Below, piece after piece: positions 12,461 to 26,202 of a stretch of 64,000 nucleotides of DNA; positions within the stretch are counted from its first letter, which is position 1, and each line of letters starts with the position of its first letter. The DNA lies in contig NC_045149.1 of NCBI RefSeq assembly GCF_008831285.2, positions 14,844,578 through 14,908,577 on the forward strand, read 5' to 3'. This stretch comes from Nymphaea colorata (taxonomy: Eukaryota; Streptophyta; Magnoliopsida; Nymphaeales; Nymphaeaceae). The notes under the pieces are model-generated. The model was not told the DNA's origin and made no database searches. It saw only the letters and a list, made by a program, of their open reading frames with translations. The translations under genes were made by a program, and so were the position numbers.

Positions 12461-13702
12461 AGTCTTAGAGGAAAGGGAACTGGCGTGGTTGGGGAAAAAG
12501 GACGACTTTGTATTTAAGGCAAATTATCAAGCAATAATCAGCATTTGCTTTTCCAGCTTAAATTGAAAAAATAAAAATTCCTCTACATGTCAGACAGCTT
12601 ATATGAATTTTTAATGGAAAAGGTTGCTTGTTACTGTCTTCAATCAGGTGGCTTTTCTGTACATTTCAAAAGTTTTTATGTTTTATCTTTACATGTCGTG
12701 CAGTAGAAATACTTTGTTTTTATTATTTTTTTCACATTTAGCGTTCAAACTATTTGAGTTCTACTCGATATGGTGATTGTTTTTGGGTTGGGCTGTTAAC
12801 TGGTCAGGAATGACAGTGAGTTGGGGTTTCCTGACTATCAAGCGCATTCAGGCAGAATTTTTCATTAAAAGGGATGAACTACAGTTTTAAAATTTTAACA
12901 ATTTTGAAATTTTTATATAAATTAAATAATATTAAAAAAATACATATAATTCTTTTTTGTCTTTTGATAATTTAAGGAAACAAATTAAATTAATTAACGG
13001 GGTCAAAACTACAATCTAAGCTAAGATCCTTAATTCCTCCGGTTTCAAAATGTTTGATCTGGTGAGTCTGTCTTCCCGATCTTAAGCTGTGGATCCGAGA
13101 GTTCTCAAATCAGAGCAGAACTGAGAACTGAGTCTATCAAACGACAAGCGATCCCTAAAGTTGAACAAGTCTTTAGCTTAGTCTGAGCAGTCTGTTGCTA
13201 AACTCAGCTTTGCCAAACAAAGGACAAGGAAAAAAAGAGAAGGAACACGGCCACCACGAGACTATCGTGGCTATGAATGATCATGCAGTCGAGAAGTGAA
13301 GTCCAAGTGAGGCCATAACAGAAAGACTTTTGACTCTTCAACGAGTATACCCATAATTTGGACACCTTTCCTCCAATGACCCGTCCTCCGCACCTTATCT
13401 TCAAGCTATAAGCTATAATTTGACTTAAAATTTAAAAAATGCAATCCAACAAAGATCACCCGTTGGTTTACGTAGAGAGCAGGATAACACAGCTGACCGA
13501 CAGTGAATGGTTGTTGAATATCGTGTAAATATTGAACCAATAAAACAAAGAAGAAGAGAACCAGAGGAGGATTAAATCTGTGAGCCAGAAAGCGATTGTC
13601 AATGACTATATATCTTAGCTAGGTTTCTTGGTCTGTTGAACTCTTTTTTCTTCTTCTTCTTCTTCTCTGATCTGTATTCCCAAGAGGCAAGCTAGCTCAA
13701 TC
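12461..13702. other. Intergenic: TIC110 3' flank and STP promoter
   Basis: AT-rich with no supported gene. A TATA-like stretch CTATATATC at about 13606-13614 lies about 90 bp upstream of the STP start codon and is the likely core promoter. A TTC repeat follows at 13645-13668, probably in the STP 5' UTR. Confidence 0.5.
13607..13613 (+). promoter_or_regulatory. Putative TATA box of the STP gene
   Basis: TATATAT about 90 bp before the ATG at 13703, at the distance usual for plant genes with short 5' UTRs. Position-based inference only. Confidence 0.4.
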
Positions 13703-16700
13703 ATGGCAGTGGGCATCGCCTTACAAACCGATGGGTGCTCATCCTCATGCGAGTACAACTGGAAGATGACACCATATCTGGTGCTCAGTTGCATGTTGGC
13801 AGCCATGGGAGGCGTGATCTTTGGTTATGACATTGGCATCTCAGGTCTCTTCTCTTCTCCTTTCCTCCTACTTCCTCAGATGTCAGCCCTCTGGCTTTAG
13901 CAATTCCCTAGGTAGAATTCAGTCGGCAATGGCGATCAGTCGTCGAATCGAGCAGCAAAAATCCCCTTCACGTCTTAGTACCTGATTAGATAAAATCTTC
14001 TTCCGGCTCTGATCCTCAACTTTCAATCCACGTCAATTGGCTTGATTTTTAGGTGTTCAGCGCATTCATTCCGGCCGGTTGGTCGAGTCAAGCAAGTACT
14101 GCTGTATTCGCAAGAATGTGGGCCCCCCGTGCACGGGCTTGTCCGATATATATTTTTTTCTTAATAATAAAAATATATTTTTCTCGCATTCTTAAAAATT
14201 GTCTCAGTAGGGGGCTGCGCTCTTTCCTTTTCTTTTATTAGAAAAAAAATGCAGAGGACATAAACTAGACAACCACCACAGGAGGTGATCACCTCTTTTT
14301 TGCGGTGGCGGCGCCGCCGGTCGACTAAAATGGCCACGTTGAGAAAAAGAAATTCATCGTGCAGGACAAAGCTTTTTGCATCAGAGGGGCAATGGCCGGC
14401 CCTGATGCTACCGGGGACGGCCCGACTGGGCTGTTGCAAGGCGGTAGCGCCCCACGGCCGGTATTCCTGGGGGCGACTGCCTTCCCCCGCAATATGAAAA
14501 AGAAAGAGGCGATGGCCGCCCCTGAGATGTTCCCGGAAGCATGGGGGAGCACATCATTGTTGTTATTTTTTTTTTTAATTTTATTCTTTGTTAGAAATGA
14601 GAAGGCCAGGCAGATGCATAGCGTGCGATGCTCCGGAAACGTCGGGGCTAGATTTTTAATTTCTAATTTTTTTTTGGGGGGTTTAGAAAAGAAAAAGCTG
14701 AGCAGATGCATCGGGTGCGCAACGATGAACATTGAAATATCATGACCGTGTGAGCATGGTACGACGTTCGGTAGAATTCGCTAACAAAATATATCCTGCT
14801 TCGTAAAACATTATGTATTCGGTTCGAGGTCACGAAGCGTTGTGCATTCGGGTTTAAGCACCCTCATGTCACCTCCTCACGGCTACAAAATGGAAAACAA
14901 CGTTTTGTTCTTTTATTATGGGAGTTCTTCTTCTTTATGACTTGACATTTTTGTAATCTGAAGCACTCGCACTCCGGGTGATGTATTCTGGCCTCAACAT
15001 TCTTGCTGTGCAAACGGCATGAAAAGTTCATTTCCCCGCTTTTATGTACACCCTTCAACTTAAAATATCAGGTTAATCTAACACACTTGAATGTGAGAAC
15101 GACCATCGGCTGCGGCAGCAGATTAAAAAAAAAAAAAAAAAGTTTCCAGCCCACTGCCATGAAACTCGGCTCACGCTTTTGCAATGGTCAACTGTGCTAG
15201 GTGGAGTGACCTCTATGGATTCTTTTCTCAAGAAGTTCTTCCCGCGCGTCTACGTGAAGATGAAGGGGAACACCACTATCAGCAACTACTGCAAATTCGA
15301 CAGCGAGCTCCTGACCTCCTTCACTTCCTCTCTCTACGTTGCCGGCCTCGTCTCTACCTTCTTTGCAGCCTCATTCACTCGGAAGTTTGGTCGCAAAATG
15401 ACGATGACCTTAGGTGGTGCAGCCTTCCTCGTCGGGACTGCTCTGGGTGCTGCTGCTGTAAAGGTTTATATGCTAATCTTGGGCCGTCTCCTACTCGGTG
15501 TCGGTGTTGGATTCACGAACCAGGTCAGTCATTCCTGCGGTCGTTCATCTCCACGCATACATCTATTCGCATATAGTTAAGTACTTAGCTGCATACTAAA
15601 AAAAATATAGGCCCTTCCAAATTCCATCTTTTTGACATTTAGAAATATAAAATAAAGAAGAAAAATGTAATAGTTCATTACGATTCATAAAAGCCACTTA
15701 AAAGTAGCCAAATGTCATGGTACTATTATGGCAATATTCCAATGTTATCAAACTATTGGAGGATCCTGTTATTTTCCCGCGACTCATAAATTCTTGCAGC
15801 CAACATTTTCAAAATATGGTTGATAATTGTGATCGCAGGCTTTAGCAGAACCGTAACAAGCCCCTGCCGCTATATACAAGACTGAATTTCTTGAACTAGC
15901 ATTCTTCAATTCCCACCAATTGACAGCTACTGCGTCTCTACATAATCTTAAACAGAGGAAGCCATCTGTTCCACATCGACTAAAAGATAAAGCCATAGAC
16001 CATGGAATGAATCTGACACTGCTCGTTTTGCAATTGCAGTCTGTCCCACTATATCTCTCTGAGATGGCACCACCTCGTTTCAGGGGCTTCTTTAACAATG
16101 GCTTCCAGTTCTCTGTAGGCATAGGCGTACTGTCTGCTAATCTGATTAATTATGGAACACAGAAGATAGCTGGAGGTTGGGGGTGGAGAGTCTCTCTAGC
16201 ATTGGCTGCGTTACCAGCTTCAGCTCTTACTGTTGGCTCCCTTTTCCTTGCAGACACCCCCAACAGCCTAATGGACCGTGGTGCTACCCATGAAAAGATA
16301 ACTGCCACGCTTTGCAGGATCCGTGGCACTTCAGACGTGGAATTGGAACTGAATGATATGGTACGAGCAAGGAATGTATCGAAGAACATTAGACATCCAT
16401 ATACGAGCATCTTTTCAAGAAGGTATAGGCCACAGTTGACAATGGCAATCCTGATTCCCTTCTTCCAACAAGTAACTGGTATCAATGTGATTGCTTTCTA
16501 TGCACCACTCCTATTCAGGACTATAGGGCTCAGAGAAAGTGCTTCTCTTATGAGTTCTGTAGTAACAGGAGGAGCAGGGCTTGTCACCACCTTCTTGTCA
16601 ATGTTAATTGTCGATAAATTTGGCCGGAGGACTCTGTTTATAGTCGGAGGAATGCTGATGCTTTGTGCACAGGTAGCTGTGGGTGCAATCATGGCAGAAA

Positions 16701-17107
16701 AGCTTGGTGACCATGGTGCTCTAAGCAAAGCTGATTCATATTTGGTGTTGGTGTTGATTGGTATTTACGTTTCCGGATTTGGAATATCATGGGGACCTCT
16801 GGGTTGGCTGGTGCCTAGTGAGATTTATCCACTTGAGATCAGATCAGCAGGTCAGAGTATTACTGTTGCCGTGAATTTCACCTTCACCTTCTTGATCGCG
16901 CAGACCTTCTTGGCTATGCTTTGTCACATGAAGTCTGGCATCTTTTTCTTCTTTTCTGTGTGGGTGGTGGTGATGACTGGCTTTGTTTATCTGTTCCTAC
17001 CAGAGACGAAGGACATCCCTATAGAGCAGATGGCACGTGTGTGGAGGATGCATTGGTTTTGGCACAGGTTTGCTGGGGAGGAAGAGGATAAAGAGGTTGG
17101 TAATTAG
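13703..17107 (+). CDS. STP-type monosaccharide/H+ symporter
   Basis: Plasma-membrane hexose/proton symporter of the major facilitator superfamily, expected to import glucose and similar sugars. Exons are 13703-13844, 15201-15523 and 16040-17107 (1533 nt, 510 aa). Family signatures: MGGVIFGYDIGISGGVTSM in helix 1; RKFGRK in the first cytoplasmic loop; GRLLLGVGVGFTNQ; PLYLSEMAPPRFRG; PNSLMDRG; PFFQQVTGINVIAFYAPLLF; DKFGRR; GPLGWLVPSEIYPLEIRSAG; FLPETKDIPIEQM near the end. Residues D43 and R143 match the proton-coupling Asp42/Arg142 of Arabidopsis STP10. C78 (NYCKFDS) and the cysteine in LAMLCHMKSG match the cysteines of the STP lid disulfide. Length and exon layout fit an intact gene. Its neighbours suggest the STP3 (At5g61520) position. 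Intron 1 (1356 bp) contains a GC-rich insertion. Confidence 0.92.
14041..14745. mobile_element. GC-rich insertion of probable transposon origin in STP intron 1
   Basis: Base composition changes abruptly from AT-rich intron to GC-rich sequence (for example GGCGGCGCCGCCGGTC at 14306-14321 and CCGGGGACGGCCCGACTGGG at 14410-14429), then returns to AT-rich after about 14650. Short open frames on both strands here have no family features and reflect the composition. I do not see clear terminal repeats or a target-site duplication, so the element class is unknown. Confidence 0.4.
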
Positions 17108-19880
17108 ATGAGGAGTATGCAGGGATAATATTTGGAGTTAATATCTTCTGGATGAAACCAACTATTTTGTTAAGAAGCCAGTGGCCTCAGAACAGATTGT
17201 TTTCTCTGCTATATTTCCATTTAGGGGTTCAGATAATATTTCAGAATGGATGTCCCAAGCTGTACAAAGGTTCAACCAATCTTGTGAATCTGTGAAGTGT
17301 GAACTTTTGGCTCAAGCCTTACGTGCTTGTTGTCTTATTCTCTTATAATTCCTGGTGCATATTATATTGTTGTCATACTCCTTACACGTTTGTATTATTG
17401 TCATATAATTCCTAGTACATGTTATACTAATGCCATACACCTGGCAAATTCGTCAGGTCTTGTCTCCTCTCCTGGTTATTCAGTTCTTGTATTGACAAAA
17501 TTATGCATGTTTTCCTGATTTTTACTCGAGAGCTGGAAGTCAATATGTATTCTTCAATCTATGATGTTTGATGTTCATAAGGTTGCCAGTTTTCATGATT
17601 GGCTTCTCTCTTAGTAACTGTATCAAGTTTGCTGCATGCGTTTGGGACATTGCAGGAACCCATTTGGCTGCAAAGGCCTCTGCTTACCGAGAAGATCACC
17701 ATTTTTGAGGCATGACCTCAGTCTGATTAATCGCAATTTGGAGTTGGTTAAGATTAGATGAGGCATCCTGCAATTGGATCAAACTTTCCTATTTGGGATG
17801 CCACAATTTGGCTATCTTCAGTAACATTGGTTGCCTAATCTTCATAGCATTCTGATACTCAACATCAGGATAGGTGCATTTCTATGGGCAAAGAAAGCTT
17901 GAATCTCTGTCAGAATAATTAACTTGTGTCTATCAATTTGGCCATTCAAAAATGATTTTACCTCCTTTTATTTTGGCTAGGCAAGTTGAGTTGCGCAATA
18001 TCTATTCCCATTTAAGTTGCTCAATGACAGTAGTATTGAAAATGGCTTCCATTGAAGGGAACAAGTGCCAGGTGAAGGAAAATCACGTCCCTACAGTGAA
18101 AGTTGGCATCTCATTCTAGGCAAAAAAGGAACTTTTACCAGAGAATAAGGGAAATGTCGAAGTACTAATACTGCTTTTCATAACATGAAAGACACCTTCG
18201 TCATGAAAAACATAAAAAGGTTCAGTAAAAGATGAGGCATAACAAATTACTCAGATCAAGAGCCTCCTAGCACCCCAAGTGAAAAGTTTCTCCAACTAGC
18301 CACATCACTTCATAAAGCAGAACCGAAGAAAATACAAAAAATCTTGCTGCTATGGATTCACCAGGAAAAAAGAATGGATGAGAGCAGGTGAACAGAATCA
18401 TGTTCCATACTCAAAAACAGTGCTTTGAATGTGATGGCAGACACACTCAACCAGGTACAGGTGGGTGTCCTACTTGGATTTTACAACTATAATTGTATAT
18501 TTCATTTCCTGCTTTATTGTTAGCTAAGCAGAAGACAGATTCTGGTTTCACGAAATTTTTTCTAAGTTGACAATGCTCTGTCATTCTGATTTCAACCCCT
18601 TGATTTGGACAGGGACAATCTTTAACAGGAAGGAGAACAAGATCTTCACAATGGACGTGGATGTGCTAAGATAAAACTCACAAACTTCCATATGCATCAC
18701 ATCAGGAACCAGAAATTATGGAAGGAATAAACTCAGAATATCTTCTCACAGCAACAGTAACCATCAAGCTTTACCAAAAGAGACTGTTCTCGTTGCACTA
18801 CACCCTGCTTTTGATTAAGTACTTTCACCTTCTGCATCTCGACCCTTCATAACTCCCTGCACATCTCATGAAACTGTAGTTTCTGTAGCTAAAATAAGAG
18901 TATAGGTTAGCTATTAAATGGATTTAAGGTCAACTTGTAAGAATCTCTTGTTAAGGTCCTACCAAAAGGCATGAGATGCTGATAGGCTTGTTATCCCCCC
19001 CTTAGTGGCAAAAGGCTAGCAAAAGATCCAAGCGCACTTGAGAGCGACTTGGATATGGAATGTCGCAATAAGAATGTGGTGACAGACGCTAGTTCGAATA
19101 AACAAATGAAGTACTAACATGCTCAATGTTGACCCCTGCTTATGATACCAAAGAATCAATAACCGGACCATTAAAGAATGTAATATGGCCATAGTTTGCC
19201 ATAGCTTGCTTTATAACAGATTCTAGTTAGGCCAATTTGACAACAGTACGCATTAACTAAACATGTTGGATTCTAAAGAAAACAACCTGCCTTTTCTTTT
19301 CATTTGATTGTGTTTTTTATTAAATCATGCTCAGGAAATTATTGTTCAACTTTCTTGAATAAAAACACATGCTTATGGCCCTTAATTTATGTTATAAACA
19401 TGTTTTCTTCTATTCCACAATCGAAGGTGAAAATCCAGATTTATCAACATTCGTTGGAACACTGGCAGAACAGCAGATGCTCCTGATCTCAGCAGGTACA
19501 CCCGACTTTGGGTTGTGCAAGAAGAGGTGAAGATGTGTATCTAACTATGAACTGCTCACCCCACTACATCATACGCTTCAGGTCCATATAAACAGGTTCT
19601 TAGAGTTTGAAAATCAGCAACCCACGACTTTAAGTTTAATGACTGAAAACTTTGCTTTTACACCAAACAGCACAGGCCAAACCTGGAGGTCTAATTCCTA
19701 CTACATAAATCATTTCAAGTGCGCCTCTGGGTCTGATCGATCAGGTAAAGACTGCATAATAGACTATGGGTGGAATGAACCATACAATGCAGGGTAGTCA
19801 ATATTACTTATGCACGTATTATATCTATTTTCTGAAGTCAGCTGTTTCAGACGGAATAAATGAGTGGGATGCACTTTAGA
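17108..19880. other. Intergenic, no gene supported
   Basis: Includes the STP 3' UTR just after 17107 (an AT-rich stretch with several possible polyadenylation signals). I see no open frame with splice logic or family motifs on either strand, and no large internal repeat. Confidence 0.5.
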
Positions 19881-21959
19881 TGGTCTATGAGCTGCGTGAG
19901 GATGGATAGGAAGAAGGTGGTAATGAAAAAACTGCCAAAAAAGAAAGAAGTTTCAAAGTTTTGAGATATTCATATGGAACAAGAAGAATTCTACTGAGTT
20001 GGATGCACTATGGTTGGTGTATAAACATTGTAGGAAGAGATGACATCTTAGTTAAAACAGAAAGTGGCAATCAAGAATATGAGCTGATGTGTGGGCTCAT
20101 TAAGGTTACTTGATCAGGACGACAGAAAGCGCCGGTTTCAGCAGTCCACAGGAATTATTTGTTCCTCATTGAACTTCTGGGAATTTCTCACTCTGCACAT
20201 TGTTTTAACTTTTATCAGTTATACCGATGGAAAAACAGCGAGACACCGAGTGACTCCCGATCGTGGTAGAGAGAATAAACTAAGAAATAAACAACACTAA
20301 AGATGCCGGTCTAGTAGCCTCTCCTTTGTGTGGAATGGGAAATTTTCTATTTAAGGGCCTACCTCTTAATCATTTTTCACAGACAGCTTTACATTTTCTG
20401 AATTTCCTAACACTGGCCAACTTCTGCTGATAGTTTCTAGAGGTGACCTTGTTCTTGGAATCTTGAGTTGGAAAAAATCTAAAATTTTGGTCGCGTTTGA
20501 TTACCAATCCAAGAAAATAAAAAAAGGAAAAACATTAACCGCAGATCCAATTTAGCAGTCACCAGCAAACATTGGGTCCAGCAGTTTTCAAAAACACAAG
20601 CCCTACGTTTGGGTTTATATCAAGATTATAACAAAAAAACCTCTCTCTCTCCACTCCCTCTCTCTCTACCCAAAACCCAACTCCCTCTTCCGTAGCAGAA
20701 AGGAGAAAAAGCCAACGAAGATACTCGTCTTTGGCTTTTGTTCTACGCTAAGGCCTCTTTTGCCATCTTTATGTTGGAAACTGGAACAATCCCCAAGATT
20801 GGAGACAAAATGCTTTGGTTGAGAATTCGGGTTTCTGCTTTTTAGCTGGCACATGTGAAAAGGAGAAACCTAGAGAGCCTTCTAAAAGGGATGTTGGTAA
20901 GGGACTGGTATACAACGAATGCCATGTTATTGTTTTTTTCTCTGTCAAGGAACCTGCTTCTATTCTTTATAATTGGCTACACGAGCTTCCTTCTGTCCAT
21001 GTGCCATATTGCTCCAGTGTACTGATTTTCCAAAAACTTGCAGCAATTAAATGAATATAAGATAAAATTATTAATTGGGTTTGGTAATTTTAGTTTCTGG
21101 ATACCTTACGAACAGAAGAAAATGGTGTTATGCCTACCTCCTTTTTTTTATTATTAATTTCAATGCCTTATCTTTTTAGAGCTACCTGTTCAAGTAGCTG
21201 CTTTTTAACTGATCTACCTGCCCCCGTCTGCAGCTATAAGAAAAAGTTCTGAAAAAGTGGCAATGCAATCAATCATTTGAAGAAAGAACGCGAGTCAGAT
21301 AAGTCATGATACAAAAGGAAACATAAATTAGACTCAATGTAAAACGTAAAGTGAGCATGTGTCATCAGACGTGCTATGTCTCTTGCATCCTTAGACTTAT
21401 CAGTGCAGGTTTATTTGTTCTAAAACTTTAAATCCGTACCTACAATTACAATTTCATTCAGATTATTTTTTTTCTCAGTATGCCCAATGCCTGCTGTGTA
21501 GCTTAATTTATAAAGCTTATAGAGGTTTGAAGTAAACAAATTAAAAACGTTAAATCCAAGTTGATTTGCAGGTCAGATTTGTATGTACGTTACATGATAA
21601 AAAAAAGGGCAAATAATCAGCATTGTACCCAAGATTCGGCAACATAAATTACTAAAAAGATAATAAAAGCATTTGATATTTCCACTATGATAATAATACA
21701 AACTGAACAAGGACTAGAATCACATAGTGACCTGTAATATGTATGAGACAAGGGAGAGTGAGAGCTCCTACATATTTGACAGTAACATTACATTTACAGC
21801 TTCGACTGCAACAAGACTACACATGAAATCTCTGTGGGATAGCAGAGATTTTCTATACAAAGTACAGACTGTACCTATCACTACTAAAAGACAGAGAGAG
21901 GGAAGAGGGAGTCCATCCCACCATATTCTTTGACATTGTGTATTAATTGGGGCAACTTC

Positions 21960-22388
21960 TTATTGGCGTTGCAATTTCAGGTTCATCATGAGCCTACAAA
22001 CAGGGAAGCAAAAAGAAACAGCATAAGCATCAAAGCCGGAACCCAGAAAGCAAACCAAATCTCATAGTGTCAACATGAAAAACAATTCACCAGTTATATA
22101 CCTGTGATCATCATCTGTTAAGCTTGCGTTCCTTGCCCTGTTACTGCTGTTGGCAGCAGCAGGAGCCTTATAGCCTAGTGGGAGCCACTGACCTGACTCA
22201 ATGGACTTCACATCTTCCATTAACAGGTCGTAGTGACGCTTCACCTCCTCCGCAGTCTTGCCTCCAACCATGGCCGCCACATTCTTCCAGCGGTCAGGCG
22301 TGTCCTTGTCGTACACGGCCAGCGCGCGCTCAAAGGACTTGTTCTGCTTTGATGTCCAAGAGGATGAGCTCAAGGAACGGGAAGCCAT
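21960..22388 (-). CDS. RADIALIS-like single-MYB (SANT) protein, copy 1
   Basis: Small plant MYB-related protein of the RADIALIS (RL/RSM) family. Members act in the nucleus and cytoplasm in floral and growth control, often by competing for DRIF-type MYB partners. Exon 1 is 22102-22388 and exon 2 is 21960-21993, giving 106 aa. The single SANT/MYB repeat spans about residues 9-66 with W11, W34 and Y53, motifs [40 protein letters not shown] and [19 protein letters not shown]. The C-terminus after the intron reads [11 protein letters not shown], which is typical of the family and confirms the tiny second exon. A TATA box lies 98 bp upstream. It is a tandem paralogue of the gene at 27841-28275. Confidence 0.9.
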
Positions 22389-22485
22389 TGCTCAGTGAAG
22401 AAGTGAAGGTGTTCACAAGAGTCCAGATGAAAACCAGAAAACTTGTTTGTGAGTGTTATGCATGGCAAAGACTGCATGGTGATGG

Positions 22486-22493
22486 TATTTATA
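22486..22493 (-). promoter_or_regulatory. TATA box of RADIALIS-like copy 1
   Basis: TATAAATA on the minus strand within CCCCTATAAATACC, 98 bp before the ATG. The same CCCCTATAAATA block sits 96 bp before the paralogous ATG, so it is conserved between duplicates. Confidence 0.8.
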
Positions 22494-22499
22494 GGGGCC

Positions 22500-25400
22500 T
22501 CGAGGGGTTCTCCTTTGGACGGTAGGAATAAACTTCTTGAAACCCATGGAAGAAAATGATGAACTGTACACAATGGGGAAAAGAAAAGGGGATGGAAGAA
22601 TCAGCATCTATTGATGATAGATAGATATGATGAGTGCCATATGCATCTCAAAAGCTTGTCCATGACAAAATGATAGATTTGAAGATAACATAATTTCAAG
22701 TTAAGAAGGGGACCAACTTACGACAGACTAACTGTACAGTGTCTGAAAGTAACAATATGTTCTAGAATCTAGACGGATTTCTTTCTTTCCTCCCTTGTTT
22801 AGAATACTTTTCACCTCTGAGATTTTGCAGAAATGAGCAGACTATATGACCATCCAAATTCAAAATGATCTAAAATCTCAAGGTTCATCGTGAAGATGAA
22901 AGACCACCATTATGAGAACTAGTTGTGAAATTCTTGTATTGGCCCTAAAGGCACATAGATAATCAAGGAGTACGGCCAACTGCTGGTGAAGTCTCAGATC
23001 ATGCTTACAATGTGATTCAGTATACCACTGGACCTGCTCTCGACGAGTTGTCTAAAAGCGTGATGCAAGAAGAAACAGCCCTTCTTTCTTCCCGCGGGAA
23101 AGAAAAGAAAAGGCTGGAGCAGGACGTGAACCCATGAAGTGTTCAGCAGGCTGGATGGAAAGCAAGTGAAGGCATGCTACAAGTTCATAAAAAGTTAATA
23201 GAATATAGTTAATAAATTGCACAAGTGAAACGACAATGAAGTAAGACCTTTTCAAGATAATAGGAGACGAACGAAACGTTGTCACATAGACAAGCTTTCT
23301 GGCATTAGAAATTCAGAACAGTATGGGACTGTTTGGTAAGAAGAATATTTTGTTAGGATTCCATGTATCTATTCTAATATTTGGGGTAGACTCATTAAAT
23401 ACTTTCACAATTGTTTCATGAATCTGCCTTAATTTTTGGGTACATACATAGAACACTAACTAAGTGCTCCTCTTGCCAAACAGCTCCTTGGAATGGTTAT
23501 ATTTTTCAAGCTTTAACTCTAACAAACCACAATTTCATTTCTGCTGCCAGCTGAAGAAAATAGCCTCCAACGAAGTCTGAAGTCTATTATTTTACCGAAA
23601 AGTAGTAACTTTTCTAGTTGACTGAAACAAAAATCAAGAAAAAACCCACCTTCTATGGAGATTTGTTTTTTTGGGTCATAAGGAAACGAGTGACTAGCAT
23701 AAAATCTTGAGAGCATAAAAACCTTGAGGCTGCAGCCTCTGCCCCAGGGCATATGCCGGATTAGGCTTGTGCAAGAAGTTGACACCCACAGAAATAACAA
23801 TTGGTCTTGTATCAGTTACTCGTTAGGGGTCATTAAGCAGTCGAAACAGTATCAGAATGTTTCATGTATCTGTTCCGAAAGTTGGAGCGGATTTACTATG
23901 TTGTTTGTTATGTTCCCCTCTTATATAGAGTTTATATTAAACTTTTTCATTTTTCTTTGCAAACTCATTTGAAAGGCAAGGCGGTGCCTTACCGACTCTT
24001 GTATCATTCTCACAAATTTCTTGTACACTTTTCATATGTCCGAAGATTCCTTCTTCCCGTGGAGTTTCTTAAAAGCAACCCTGTCTTCAGGATTCGAGCA
24101 AAATCTCTCATTGGGCCGCCCAAAAATTTTGACATTGCACCAACTGTCATCAACATGGTTTTGCAGAACAAAGATTACCATTAAATGAAGAAGAAGAAGG
24201 AAACAGGAAGCCATGCGTGAAGTGGAAGCAGAAAGAGCGAATGTCTTCGACAACGTTAGGACTTGTGATCTGTTAAGTCAAAAACAAATAAGAAACGGAG
24301 AGAACAAACAGTGCACTCCATGCAAGGTAATTTTAACGCGAGTAGCAGGTTCAGGCAGAGATTGATTCCGTAAATCGACCAACTTTCGTTTTCTTGAGAG
24401 GAAGCCCATGTCCATGTGATCCAATCCAAGCTGTAGCCCACGGATTGGAAGGGTCATTCTTAAAAATTCAGTAAACATAAGAATCTTTGAACGAATTTAG
24501 AAAGGGTATCTGGTTTGATGAGGGAAAGTCCCACGGATCCGATGCAAGAATCTTTCAATTGGGTGATTAGAAAAGGATCCCAACTGTGCATTGCTGACAG
24601 CATCTGCCCTTTACTGTCTAGTGGTTGGGACGCTCTTTGATAGCTTCTGCAACACCCTCCTTAATGCGGGTTGGTGGAACGTAATGACACAAAAAGATAA
24701 GCAATTGAATTGTTAAAAGGCTTATTACTGAAGTTTCTTTCTTCAAAATTTTAAGCATATAGACGTGAAGTGATCCATGGTTCGAAATTCTCAAAACTTT
24801 TTTCAAAATGCGCTTGAACCAGGATCACATTATATGGCTAGAATTCGGAAGAACAACCTTGAGAATTCAAGTTTTTATAGTGTAATTGCATACTTTTAAG
24901 GGTGCCTGTTAGCCTCTGGTTGAACTAGTGACCACTTAACCTCCTTCGTGGACCAATGCAACTCTAACTAGACCCAAGGGAAATAGTGGGGAGCCTTAGC
25001 TTCTAATTCCTCGGTGCGTCCACTAGCCATTCCTGCAACTATAGGGAAGAATAGATCCTTACAAACTTGTCGAGTCGTGGTGGTACACCCCCACCCTGGC
25101 CCTTATGTTTGATCCGCCTCTGTCCTTCCATCTGATCATGATTCTCCCAGGATTTTATAGTACCACAATATGACTATAAAAATACTTAAAAAAGTTATTT
25201 GAAAGATGTTCCCAACTTAGAAAAAGTGAAAGAAAGAATAAAAAGGACAGTGTAGAGAGATATATCAGGTTTTTTCCGTATTAATTAATGGAAAAAAAGG
25301 ACGTATGGTTGTGCTTGTCAGATTTGTTATTTGTTCCAAGCTTCAATCATTTAGTTCAATAGCGTGGGAACAATCGAGTGTTTGCCTTCAATTTTTGGGA

Positions 25401-25855
25401 AAGAATATGCAGGCGTTTGCTCATAATGTAATAAATGCATTCACATGGTCGGACCACGTTTGCAATGACATGCAAGTGGGCGGAGAAGGAAAATCTCATA
25501 ACAATTCTGAAAAATAATTTGGTACTTCGTACGATTTTTTTCCTTTTAATTTTTTTCTGTAATTTTTACCTCTGTAAATCTGCAGGTTTTGTCATTGCAG
25601 AAACACCATCTTGGAATCATATGTAGCATGTGGGTAGTCAACCAAAGCTTTAGATGCAGATCTATTAAATTAAATCTCTTTATATATACGTATGTGCATG
25701 TAATTCAAATGATACATTAAAAAAATGGGTTCTATGAATAAATTGAATATATATTATATGTATAAAAAAAAAAGTGAGTGGTGGGCATATGATGTCGACC
25801 ATTTAATTTCTTGTATATATAGAACGTGAACCAAAGCTATTTTGGACAGAATAAA
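22500..25855. other. Intergenic between the two RADIALIS-like units
   Basis: Contains the upstream region of copy 1 and the junction between the duplicated units. No supported gene on either strand. Short open frames here lack motifs and splice context. Confidence 0.5.
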
Positions 25856-26180
25856 CGCATAGGGTGCACTTTTGGTGGAGTGTAAAAGTTGAACTTTAGA
25901 ATAGAAAGTTTATGGAAAACCAAAGAAAGGAATTTTTAAAGCATTGAGACAATGAATGGGATAAGAAAAAAATTCTATTGGAATGGATGCATTATGTATG
26001 TGGCGTACAAGAAACAAAATGTGGATGGGGATAAGAAGAAATGACAGATCGATCCGGTTTGTTGGCGGAGCAAGCGATCGGTCAAAGAATTCCAGGTTAA
26101 AAGACGCCGATGTTCAATGCTCGAACTTTTTTCTGATCAACCTTGCACTTTATCTCGTGTGTGCGTGCGTGTGGATGTGT

Positions 26181-26202
26181 TAGAGAGAGAGAGAGAGAGA
26201 GA
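26181..26202. repeat. Microsatellite (GA)n
   Basis: Perfect GA run in an intergenic region. Confidence 0.9.

Larger units (their letters stand above)
19880..24610. repeat. Tandem segmental duplication, unit 1 (contains the first RADIALIS-like gene)
   Basis: Blocks in this unit recur in the same order about 5.9-6.2 kb to the right. GAATTCTACTGAGTTGGATG (about 19988) pairs with AATTCTATTGGAATGGATG (about 25971). The gene at 21960-22388 pairs with 27841-28275. The block at 24480-24600 (AATCTTTGAACGAATTTAGA) pairs with 30668-30790. Between these anchors the copies have diverged by insertions and deletions. Outer limits are approximate. Confidence 0.65.

Noticed and set aside
14161-14745. Overlapping open frames of 70-135 codons on both strands in STP intron 1
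   Set aside because: They mirror each other in a GC-rich insertion with homopolymer runs and have no family features.
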